Shown here one piece after another: positions 18,292-25,748 of a stretch of DNA of 64,000 nt. Origin of the DNA: Alloacidobacterium sp963823845 (lineage in GTDB: Bacteria; Acidobacteriota; Terriglobia; Terriglobales; Acidobacteriaceae); contig CAWGND010000013.1 of assembly GCA_963823845.1 (NCBI GenBank), positions 186,001-250,000 of the forward strand, given 5' to 3'. Within the stretch, counting starts at the first letter, position 1. Each line of letters opens with the position of its first letter. The notes under the pieces are model-generated. The model was not told the origin of the DNA. It was given only the letters and a program-made list of their open reading frames with translations, and searched no databases. The position numbers were made by a program, and so were the translations under genes.

Positions 18292-18365
18292 ATTTTTATG
18301 CTAAACCGTCGAGCATTTAGCAAATCGTCGCCGCGTTCAGTCGAATGATCTGCGTTTTCCGGGCA

Positions 18366-18492
18366 GCAGCAAGAAAAAGGGTGCCCCATCCTTCCGCGCA
18401 CTTTGCGGAAGGGTGGGAAAGCACGAACCTCCCAAACTCATGTCGTCGTGAACGGAGCCGAAGAGCCTGTCCTGAGCGCAAGCGAAGGAATG
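18366..18492. repeat. Composite intergenic repeat: REP-like palindrome copy 4 plus CCTGAGCG element
   Basis: From 18366, GCAGCAAGAAAAAGG leads into GTGCCCCATCCTTCCGCGCA...TGCGGAAGGGTGGGAAAGCACG, the same lead-in and hairpin as at 8975. At 18466-18490 comes CCTGTCCTGAGCGCAAGCGAAGGA. It lies between the CAT-like gene start and the exbD-like gene end. Confidence 0.65.
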
Positions 18493-18524
18493 AGCAACGC
18501 CTAGCCCAACCTTCGACAGCCGAC

Positions 18525-18945
18525 TTATATCGCGTCCTTTGGCGTAATCAACCCGATACGGTCAGCCCCCGCTCCCTTTCCGATGTCTATCACCTTTGCC
18601 ACTGCTGAGAAATCAAGACTCTTGTCTGCCTTGATGAACATTAGTTTGTCCGCACGTAGGGACAAGATGGCATTTAGACGACTGCCCAGGTCATAGATCG
18701 TCATATCATCTTGATTGATCTTGTAGCTCAGCCGGCCGCCTCGGGGGGCGAGAATCTGCACGACAATTGCCGTGTTCTGATTCGGCTTTGTTCGCGGCTG
18801 AGGCACCTGCGCATCCAGGCCAGGTGGTGTAACCGGCACAATGACCATGAAGATGATCAAAAAGTACGAGCAAAACGTCGATCAGCGGAGTCACATTGAT
18901 ATCAACCTGTAGCCCACCTGAACCATAGCCGTTTCCTATTGCCAT
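18525..18945 (-). pseudogene. ExbD/TolR-family biopolymer transport protein with one frameshift
   Basis: The N-terminal part (ATG 18943-18945; GGLQVDINVTPLIDVLLVL) is the ExbD/TolR signature, with the membrane Asp of the proton path. After it the frame shifts inside a run of five A on the plus strand (18859-18863). The second part (IIFMVIVPVTPPGLDAQVP, then a periplasmic domain ending with KAGADRIGLITPKDAI-like sequence) is in another frame. Removing one base restores an approximately 140-residue protein of normal length. ExbD works with ExbB/TolQ to energise TonB or Tol; no ExbB is adjacent. Homopolymer context makes sequencing error a serious alternative to real loss. Confidence 0.88.
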
Positions 18946-19201
18946 AAGACCCAATCCTCTGACTTTCGAGACCTTCAGCGACCCTTGAACACATCGCGTG
19001 AATCGAAGTCGACAACTTATCTCACTTGGACACCGCAGCAGGCCTGCAAGTGCCATGAATGTGTCCCATCTATCGGGCTTCGAGAGCTTCTGAAAGCCAA
19101 TCTCACACGCTTTAATATCGAGAGCGAGCCATTTGTCAGCGTAGTGCAAATTATCGCGGACCGACCTTGAGCACTAGGAGGCTGTAGAAACGACCTCCGA
19201 C
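18946..19201. other. Intergenic stretch without a recognised gene
   Basis: Upstream of the exbD-like gene and before the 121-bp repeat. Short open frames exist on both strands but none shows family motifs, a good ribosome site or codon use like the neighbours. It probably contains the exbD promoter. Confidence 0.5.
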
Positions 19202-19322
19202 GAAGACAGCGCACAGATTAAGGGTAGAAGCCCCGGGCTTCAGCCCGGGGAATAAAAGCCGGCTCGAAGAGCCGTACCTCACTGCCGTAGGCTGGAGCGC
19301 AGTCCGAAAGGGCGAAGCGACC
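19202..19322. repeat. 121-bp dispersed repeat, copy 1
   Basis: Nearly identical to 19988-20108. It contains a perfect hairpin CCCCGGGCT/AGCCCGGGG (19231-19250), a second GGCTC/GAGCC hairpin, and the tail GGAGCGCAGTCCGAAAGGG. It ends 34 bp before the first cupin gene. Confidence 0.9.
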
Positions 19323-19356
19323 AGATAAGGAGATACTTTTCACAGAGAAGAACGCC

Positions 19357-19908
19357 ATGGACACATTCGAGCAGCAACGCCGATCCTTTCTCATGAGCGT
19401 GGGAGGTCTTGGAATCAGCCAGGTCTTATCGCAAGGCATCGCCGCCGCTCAGGCCACAGCACAAGCTTCTGTACTTGGCGCCACCGACGGCGAACATCTC
19501 ACTCATTTCCGTGACCGTGGCAACATCTTCATCAAATTCGGCGCGGCCACCGGCTCCGCCGATCTCGCCATGGGAACCCAGCAAGTGATGCCCGGCACCG
19601 GCATTCCCATCCACCGGCACTTCAAAATGGACGAGGCCTTCAATGTTCTTGAAGGCAGCGGAACCGTCACCTTGAACGATGTCCGTCATCCGTTTGAAAA
19701 GGGTGGAACGATATGCATTCCAAGAAACACCTGGCACGGATTCGAGAATCCCGAGCACGAACTTCTCTTGCTATGGGTCGTGTCGCCCGCAGGCCTCGAC
19801 GGCTTTTTCCGTGACACCTGCAGCCCGCCCGGCATGCCCGCAAAACAGCTCACCCGAGAACAGATCAGGGAAATCGCCCTGAAAAAATACGACACAGAAT
19901 TCCGGTGA
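19357..19908 (+). CDS. Tat-exported cupin-domain protein 1
   Basis: 183 residues. The N-terminus QRRSFLMSVGGLGISQ with hydrophobic core and AAAQA cleavage site is a Tat-type signal. A single cupin barrel follows (about 60-160): metal-binding motif 1 with HRHFKMDEAFNVLEG (His, His, Glu) and motif 2 with PRNTWHGFEN (His). The site is consistent with a mononuclear metal enzyme or a sugar-binding cupin; the exact reaction cannot be told. It resembles quercetin dioxygenase-like cupins. A second cupin gene of the same length class follows at 20244, and both are preceded by copies of one repeat. Confidence 0.88.
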   Translation: MDTFEQQRRSFLMSVGGLGISQVLSQGIAAAQATAQASVLGATDGEHLTHFRDRGNIFIKFGAATGSADLAMGTQQVMPGTGIPIHRHFKMDEAFNVLEGSGTVTLNDVRHPFEKGGTICIPRNTWHGFENPEHELLLLWVVSPAGLDGFFRDTCSPPGMPAKQLTREQIREIALKKYDTEFR

Positions 19909-19942
19909 GGTCCCAAGCGCAGTCGGAAGGACGAACCCGGTG

Positions 19943-19968
19943 CCCAGGTCTCGCTTTTGAGACCTGGG
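19943..19968. terminator. Strong hairpin after cupin gene 1
   Basis: Perfect 10-bp stem CCCAGGTCTC/GAGACCTGGG with a six-base loop (GCTTTT), 34 bp after the cupin stop. No T-run follows, so it could be a repeat element or an mRNA-stabilising hairpin rather than a classical terminator. Confidence 0.45.
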
Positions 19969-19987
19969 ATGAACTAAGTTCGCCGTG

Positions 19988-20108
19988 GAAGACGGCGCAC
20001 AGATTTAAGGGTAGAAGCCCCGGGCCTCAGCCCGGGGAATAAAAGCCGGCTCGAAGAGCCGTACCTCACTGCCGTAGGCCGGAGCGCAGTCCGAAAGACG
20101 AAGCGACC
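19988..20108. repeat. 121-bp dispersed repeat, copy 2
   Basis: Same length and order of hairpins as 19202-19322, differing at few positions. One change in the first stem shortens it to 8 bp (20018-20037). It lies 135 bp before the second cupin gene. Confidence 0.9.
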
Positions 20109-20243
20109 ATCCGAACCTAAACCTCGCCTGCGGCCTGGGATGATGACCATTGCACATCCCTTCTCTCTCGCATAGATTGTTTCCAATCTTCCCCGAATCC
20201 TCCCCCCGGTCATCCCGCACTCCACACAAGATCGGAGAACTCC

Positions 20244-20798
20244 ATGAAGCGCCGTTCGTTCCTCAAGACCGCAGCCGCTTTGCTCCCAGCCGCAGCGCTG
20301 CAGGATCTCGCCCTCGCACAAGCCACAGTCGCCCCTCCGTCTGACCCCATTCACGTTGTAGGTGCAGGCCAGGACCGCTTCGGCGAGCCGCATTCGCGCG
20401 GATACAGCCAGATACTTTTCAAAGTCCCGACCGGCGAAACAGCCGGCGGCCTCTTCATCATCGAACATTCCAATCTCGAAAAAGGTGGTCCGCCGCTTCA
20501 CTTGCACCTCCATCAGGAGGAGTGGTTCTACGTCATCGAGGGCGACGTCATCTTTCAGATCGGCGAAGACCGCAAGCGTCTCGGCCCGGGAGAGTCCGTC
20601 CTTGCGCCCCGCAACATCCCGCACGCCTTTGCTGCGCAAGGCCCAAAGCCGGGGCGCATGCTGATCGCTTTCACTCCCGCAGGCAAGATGGAGGAGTTTT
20701 TCCGCACCACCGCAATCCCAAATCCGCCCATACAGGACGCAGCATTTTTCCGTAGATACGAGATGAAACTCATTGGCCCATCGCCATTCGAAAGCTAG
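20244..20798 (+). CDS. Tat-exported cupin-domain protein 2
   Basis: 184 residues. The N-terminus MKRRSFLKTAAALLPAAALQ is a textbook Tat signal (RRSFLK). The cupin barrel has PLHLHLHQEEWFYVIEG (His, His, Glu ligands, about residues 93-109) and PRNIPHAFAAQG (His, about 127-138). The protein should fold with metal in the cytoplasm before export. Overall identity to the first cupin is low apart from these motifs, so this is not a recent tandem duplicate. Substrate unknown. Confidence 0.88.
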   Translation: MKRRSFLKTAAALLPAAALQDLALAQATVAPPSDPIHVVGAGQDRFGEPHSRGYSQILFKVPTGETAGGLFIIEHSNLEKGGPPLHLHLHQEEWFYVIEGDVIFQIGEDRKRLGPGESVLAPRNIPHAFAAQGPKPGRMLIAFTPAGKMEEFFRTTAIPNPPIQDAAFFRRYEMKLIGPSPFES

Positions 20799-20817
20799 CC
20801 TCGGCGCAGCCAATACG

Positions 20818-20970
20818 TGTCAAGCCCCCAGATCGCAAAATAATTTGCAAACTAAAGAAAACAAACGATATAAACTAGGCGCAATTTGCCGACTGTTTAG
20901 CGAAATTTGCTATCCTGAAATTAAGGACACTTTTTGGCTGAATGGGCACCCGGCATCGGGTGCCCATTCA
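20818..20970 (+). promoter_or_regulatory. Promoter-like element A with a perfect palindrome downstream
   Basis: Starts with TGTCAAG (20818) and holds a -35-like TTGCCG (20886-20891), 19-base spacer and extended -10 TGCTATCCT (TATCCT 20911-20916). About 22 bases further on is a perfect palindrome TGAATGGGCACCCG/CGGGTGCCCATTCA (20939-20970, central GCAT). The same layout up to the -10 recurs at 32349. No T-run follows the hairpin. It lies in the 20799-21102 gap, which holds no gene, and could start a short structured RNA or the leader of the DUF374-queA-polA genes. Confidence 0.45.
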
Positions 20971-21102
20971 CTTTCAGGAAGCGAGAACTGCTTTGTTTGC
21001 AGGGATTTAGGGTCGATCGCATCCTCAAGTACACGTAAACCTAGATAAATGAGGAATTTAACTGGAAGGTAGGGGAGGGGGGACCTGGATAGAATCAAAA
21101 CC

Positions 21103-21804
21103 GTGACCCGGAAAGACTTCACCATCCCGCAGCGGATCGTGTTGGCCATCGTCCCACCCCTGACCGCCGCGACTTTGGCCGTGATCGGCATGACACTGCG
21201 CTTCGAGGTCATCGCCGAGGAAGGAGCCATCCCGGCGACGCCCAGGACGAGGGGAATCTTCTGCTTCTGGCACCAGTGCACGCTGCCCTGCGGCTGGTAC
21301 TTCCGCAAGTACCACTCCTCGATCCTTATCAGCCGTAGCTTCGACGGAGAGCTAATCGCCCGCACCTTGTCACTGCTCGGCTTCGACAGCGTTCGCGGAT
21401 CGAGCTCGCGTGGTGGCGCAGCTGGATTGCTGTCCCTGCAGCGGGTTCTGGAGAAGGGACTAAAGGCAATCTTCACCGCCGACGGCCCGCGAGGCCCCAT
21501 CTACCAGACCAAGATAGGCCCGGTAAAGCTCGCGCAGATGACGCAGGAGGAAATCGGCAGCTTCTATCTGCTCCCCGAGCGAGCATGGGTGCTGAACTCC
21601 TGGGACCGCTTCCTGATCCCAAAGCCATTCTCGAAGGTAACCGTGAGCTGGTCACGCACCGTAGCCCCACCAGCCACCGACGCCGACGCAACAACACTGC
21701 AAGCCAAGCGCCAGGAACTGAACGAAGCCCTAGAACGAGCCCGATTAAACGCCGAACGCCACGTACGCGCCAAAGACGCCGCTCCACCAACGACGTCATC
21801 CTGA
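21103..21804 (+). CDS. DUF374-family lysophospholipid acyltransferase-like protein
   Basis: 233 residues from GTG 21103. The N-terminal hydrophobic segment anchors it to the membrane (VLAIVPPLTAATLAVIGMTL). The acyltransferase-like block includes FCFWHQCTLPC with the His of the active site. ISRSFDGELIARTLSLLGF and RGSSSRGGAAGLL follow, then TADGPRGPIY, all typical of DUF374. These proteins are related to enzymes that acylate lysophospholipids or lipid A. The last codons and the stop lie inside a CCTGAGCG repeat (21795-21823), so the natural C-terminus may have been altered by repeat insertion. queA starts 91 bp later on the same strand. Confidence 0.88.
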   Translation: MTRKDFTIPQRIVLAIVPPLTAATLAVIGMTLRFEVIAEEGAIPATPRTRGIFCFWHQCTLPCGWYFRKYHSSILISRSFDGELIARTLSLLGFDSVRGSSSRGGAAGLLSLQRVLEKGLKAIFTADGPRGPIYQTKIGPVKLAQMTQEEIGSFYLLPERAWVLNSWDRFLIPKPFSKVTVSWSRTVAPPATDADATTLQAKRQELNEALERARLNAERHVRAKDAAPPTTSS

Positions 21805-21823
21805 GCGAAGCGTAGCGGAGTCG
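21795..21823. repeat. CCTGAGCG dispersed element, copy 3
   Basis: GTCATCCTGAGCGAAGCGTAGCGGAGTCG overlaps the end of the DUF374 gene and supplies its TGA stop. Related to 8927-8962 and 18466-18490. Confidence 0.6.
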
Positions 21824-21895
21824 TTCTCTAGCCGTGACTCGGGGGCCAAAAAGGGGAAGAACGAACCGAGACCAGCAGAAAGTAAAATCAGGAGA

Positions 21896-22957
21896 GTGCA
21901 AGTCTCCGATTTCAACTTCCACCTTCCCGAATCCCAAATAGCCCAGAAGCCACTCGAAGACCGAGCAGGAGCACGCATGCTCACGCTCAACCGACAAACA
22001 GGAGCCTATGAAGACCACCAATTCCGCGAATTCCCGGAGATGCTTCGCGAAGGTGACGTGCTGGTCCTGAACAACAGCCGAGTCATCCCAGCGCGCCTCT
22101 TCGCCCACCGCGCCGGACTGCACACGCAGGAAGGCCACAAGACAACCGGACGCATCCAGGTGCTGCTGACCGAGCAGATCAGCGAATGGGAATGGAGCGT
22201 CCTCGCGCGCCCCGGACGCAAAGTGCTGACCGGAGAAAAGCTCACCTTCGGCGACAACGTCCTGCACGCCGAAGTCATTGCCCACGGAGAGTTCGGCGAG
22301 CGGACAATACGCTTCGAGCCAGTCGCCGACTTTTACGGGGCACTCGACAAACTGGGTCACATGCCCCTGCCGCCCTACATCCACCGCCAGGACGAACCCA
22401 CCGACCGCGACCGCTATCAGACGGTCTACGCCGAGCCGCGCGGATCGGTGGCCGCACCAACCGCAGGACTACACTTTACGGCAGAAATTCTTCAAAAAAT
22501 AAGCGAAAAACGCGTTCAAATCGAGTACGTTACGCTCCACGTAGGACTCGGAACCTTCCAGCCAGTGCGCGTCGATAAGGTCGAAGACATCCACCTGCAC
22601 ACCGAACGCTACACCCTGCCCGAAGCAACCGCAGAAGCGGTAAACGCAGCCAAACGCGAAGGCCGCAGAGTCATCGCCGCAGGTACAACAACGGTTCGCA
22701 CACTGGAACACTGCGCCAGCACCGCACGCGACGGAAAGCTCGAACCGCATTCCGGCGCAACGAACATCTTCATCTCACCCGGACATAAATTCCGCGTCGT
22801 TGAAGCGGTGCTGACCAACTTCCACCTGCCGCAATCGACGCTGCTGATGTTGGTCGGCGCCTTCGGCGGACGCGAGAACGTGCTTGCTGCCTACAAACAC
22901 GCAATCGAAGCAGGCTATCGCTTCTTCTCCTACGGAGACTGCATGTTCCTGTCGTAA
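21896..22957 (+). CDS. queA: S-adenosylmethionine:tRNA ribosyltransferase-isomerase
   Basis: 353 residues from GTG 21896. It adds the ribosyl moiety of SAM to 7-aminomethyl-7-deazaguanine in tRNA, giving epoxyqueuosine. The family N-terminus VSDFNFHLPESQIAQKPLEDR is intact. So are VLNNSRVIPARLF, the central GSVAAPTAGLHFT and the C-terminal TNFHLPQSTLLMLVGAFGGRE blocks. Length is standard. polA follows after 37 bp. No other queuosine genes are in the window. Confidence 0.97.
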   Translation: MQVSDFNFHLPESQIAQKPLEDRAGARMLTLNRQTGAYEDHQFREFPEMLREGDVLVLNNSRVIPARLFAHRAGLHTQEGHKTTGRIQVLLTEQISEWEWSVLARPGRKVLTGEKLTFGDNVLHAEVIAHGEFGERTIRFEPVADFYGALDKLGHMPLPPYIHRQDEPTDRDRYQTVYAEPRGSVAAPTAGLHFTAEILQKISEKRVQIEYVTLHVGLGTFQPVRVDKVEDIHLHTERYTLPEATAEAVNAAKREGRRVIAAGTTTVRTLEHCASTARDGKLEPHSGATNIFISPGHKFRVVEAVLTNFHLPQSTLLMLVGAFGGRENVLAAYKHAIEAGYRFFSYGDCMFLS

Positions 22958-22994
22958 GCGCCGCGGCACTGAAAAAGAATTAGACTCGAATTCG

Positions 22995-25748
22995 ATGTCT
23001 TCTGCCGATAAAAAGCCTGTCTTCCTGCTCGATTCCATGTCCTTCATCTTCCGCGCCTACCACGCGATGCAGCGGCAGAGGCCTATGTCCACGCGCAACG
23101 GCGTGCCGACGGCAGCAACCTACGTCTTCGTTAACATGATCAACAAGCTACGCCGCGACTTCCAGCCGGAATACTTTGCCGCGGTCTTCGACATCGGCGG
23201 CCAGGTCTTCCGCGACGAACGCGCGCGCACCATGATTTTGCGCAAATTCAACTCGGAGACGCAGACCTTCGACGAGGTAGATTACGGCGGCTACAAAGCC
23301 AACCGCACCGAAATGCCTCCCGATCTCACGCAGCAGATACCTTACATCCGCCGCGCATTGGAAGCCTTTCACATCCCTATCCTGCAAGCCGAAGGTTTCG
23401 AAGCCGACGACGTCATCGGAACGCTGGCAAAGAAGGCCGCCGAAGAAGGCCACCGGGTCTACATTGTCTCGAATGACAAAGACATGCTGCAGCTCGTCAA
23501 CGACCAGGTCAAAGTGCTGAACCCGGTGAAAGACAACCTGATCCTCGACCGGGCAAAAGTTGAGGAGACGCTCGGAGTGCCCCCTGAGAAAGTCATCGAT
23601 GTGATGGCCCTGCGCGGAGACTCCATCGATAACATCCCTGGCGCTCCCGGCATCGGCGATAAAGGCTCAGTCGAACTCATCCAGCAATTTGGAAGTCTGG
23701 ACTCACTTCTTGATCACGCAGCAGAAGTGAAACGTAAAACCTATCGCGAATCGCTTGAGAATAACCGCGACACGATTCTCCTCAGCAAAGAGTTGGTGAC
23801 GATTCATTGCGAAGTCCCGCTTGATCTGGACCTGAACGCGATGCTCACACAGGCCCCCGACGTGAACGCCTGCCGCCAGCTCTTTACCGAGCTTGAGTTC
23901 ACGACATTGTTGAAGGAGCTTGCTCCGCCTGAGGCGGAGCATCCCGTCGAATATATCCTCAATCCTTCATCGGAGCAGGTAGAAGCCTTCGGCGCGCAGG
24001 CGCGCCAGAACGGCTTTGCCCTTGCATTGCCTACGTCTGAATTAGAGGCAGTAACCGAACAGATAAGCGAGCAGGAAGCTGAAACGATCGAAGAAAGAGA
24101 ACCGGAACTGAAGACGATGTCGCTTCTGGATCTGGTTGACGCGGCAGATCAGTCTGAGTCTGTTTCTGAGAAACAGGAGCTTCGAATCGCAGTTGCGACG
24201 AGTGCTGACCAGGCATTGCTGCTGCCACTGGAAGCAGTGAAGGCACTGTTGGAAGACGCATCGGTTCCCAAGTGTGTTCACGATTTGAAAGGCGCGATGC
24301 GTGTTCTTGAGCGTCACGGCGTGAGCCCTCAAAATATGCCGGACGATCTGATGTTGTATTCGTATCTCATCAATCCGACGCATGCTTCTCATCGTTTGAG
24401 CGACGTGGCAGCGCGCTTCAGCAGCCGTCCGTTAAGTGAGACGGGCGACAAGCAGTTAACCGAGGCAGTGCATGTTGTCCAGACGCTGACTCCGGTGTTG
24501 CGGGATGAAGCCGATACGTTGGAAACCCGCAAGGTTTACGAGATGATCGATCTTCCCCTGGTGCCTATCTTGCTGCGTATGGAAGAAGCCGGCGTGCGGA
24601 TCGACTCGCACGTGCTGCAGGAGATGGGAGAAAGGCTCTCAAAGGAAATTCATCGTGTCGGTGAAGAGATTTACGAACGCTCTGGACATCGCTTCAATAT
24701 CAATTCACCGAAACAACTCGGCGATGTGCTGTTCAACAAGATGAATCTGCCGAGGCCGCTCAAGTACGGCAAAGGGAAAGTAGTATCCACCGCGCAGGAT
24801 GTGCTCGAGGAGCTTGCAGAGCACAATGACGTTCCGAGACTGGTGCTCGAATACCGGCAACTCGCCAAGCTGAAGTCAAACTATGTGGATTCGCTGCCGC
24901 TGCTGGCCGACAGGGAAGGTCGCGTTCACACGACGTTCAATCAGGTGGGCACAGCGACAGGCAGACTGTCTTCGACCAATCCCAATCTGCAGAACATCCC
25001 TATCCGAACGGAACTGGGGCGCGAGATCCGCGCCGCGTTCGTTGCAGCGCCGGGATGCGTGCTCTTCTCCGCCGACTATTCACAGATCGAACTGCGATTG
25101 ATGGCGCATTTTTCCGATGATCCGCTCCTCGTGCGTGCCTATCAGACTGGACAGGATATCCATACACTGACAGCTTCAGAGGTCTTTGGCGTTCCCGTGG
25201 ACAAGATGAGCAAAGAAACGCGGAATCGAGCAAAGGCTGTGAACTTCGGCATCGTTTACGGTATTTCGCCGTTCGGATTGTCGCAACAGCTTGGTATTGA
25301 TCAGCATGAGGCGAGACTCTACATCGACACTTACTTCGCGCGCTATCAGGGTGTGCGTGTCTACATCGACCGCCTGCTTGACGAAGTGCGGCACGAGCAG
25401 CGGGTGAAAACTCTCTTCGGGCGTGTACGGCCGATCCCTGATATTCAGAGCCGCAATGCGAACCTGCGGGGATTCGCCGAACGTACTGCTGTGAATACGC
25501 CGCTGCAGGGAACGGCAGCGGACCTGATCAAGCTGGCAATGATCCGGATCGACCGCAGGCTTGTAGACGAGAAACTGAAATCAGTGATGACACTCCAGGT
25601 GCATGACGAATTGCTCTTCGATGTTCCTGAGGATGAGGCAGTGCAAGTGCAAGCTTTGGTCAAGCACGAAATGGAGCACGTGATCGAGTTGAAAGTGCCT
25701 ATTGTTGCTGATTGCGGGATCGGAGCGAACTGGCGAGACCTGAAATAG
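22995..25748 (+). CDS. polA: DNA polymerase I (proofreading site degenerate)
   Basis: 917 residues from ATG 22995. Residues 1-300 form the 5' nuclease domain (EADDVIGTLAKKA and GAPGIGDKGSVELI are intact). Residues about 320-510 occupy the place of the 3'-5' exonuclease. The catalytic Asp/Glu of motif I and the Asp of motif II are missing (VHDLKGAM where an NLKYD-like motif is expected), so proofreading is probably lost, as in Taq and Bacillus enzymes. The polymerase domain is complete: motif A DYSQIELR near 694, motif B RNRAKAVNFGIVYG near 741, motif C VHDELLFD near 869. It fills gaps and removes primers during replication and repair. The gene ends one base before glmM, which converges. Confidence 0.97.
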   Translation: MSSADKKPVFLLDSMSFIFRAYHAMQRQRPMSTRNGVPTAATYVFVNMINKLRRDFQPEYFAAVFDIGGQVFRDERARTMILRKFNSETQTFDEVDYGGYKANRTEMPPDLTQQIPYIRRALEAFHIPILQAEGFEADDVIGTLAKKAAEEGHRVYIVSNDKDMLQLVNDQVKVLNPVKDNLILDRAKVEETLGVPPEKVIDVMALRGDSIDNIPGAPGIGDKGSVELIQQFGSLDSLLDHAAEVKRKTYRESLENNRDTILLSKELVTIHCEVPLDLDLNAMLTQAPDVNACRQLFTELEFTTLLKELAPPEAEHPVEYILNPSSEQVEAFGAQARQNGFALALPTSELEAVTEQISEQEAETIEEREPELKTMSLLDLVDAADQSESVSEKQELRIAVATSADQALLLPLEAVKALLEDASVPKCVHDLKGAMRVLERHGVSPQNMPDDLMLYSYLINPTHASHRLSDVAARFSSRPLSETGDKQLTEAVHVVQTLTPVLRDEADTLETRKVYEMIDLPLVPILLRMEEAGVRIDSHVLQEMGERLSKEIHRVGEEIYERSGHRFNINSPKQLGDVLFNKMNLPRPLKYGKGKVVSTAQDVLEELAEHNDVPRLVLEYRQLAKLKSNYVDSLPLLADREGRVHTTFNQVGTATGRLSSTNPNLQNIPIRTELGREIRAAFVAAPGCVLFSADYSQIELRLMAHFSDDPLLVRAYQTGQDIHTLTASEVFGVPVDKMSKETRNRAKAVNFGIVYGISPFGLSQQLGIDQHEARLYIDTYFARYQGVRVYIDRLLDEVRHEQRVKTLFGRVRPIPDIQSRNANLRGFAERTAVNTPLQGTAADLIKLAMIRIDRRLVDEKLKSVMTLQVHDELLFDVPEDEAVQVQALVKHEMEHVIELKVPIVADCGIGANWRDLK

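Noticed and set aside
18985..19170. 61-codon plus-strand frame upstream of the first cupin
   Set aside because: No ribosome site, family motif or signal peptide; lies in an apparent promoter region.
19202..20108. Short frames encoding DCAPAYGSEVRLFEPAF inside both repeats
   Set aside because: The shared peptide arises only because the DNA repeat is conserved; hairpins and lack of start signals argue for a non-coding element.
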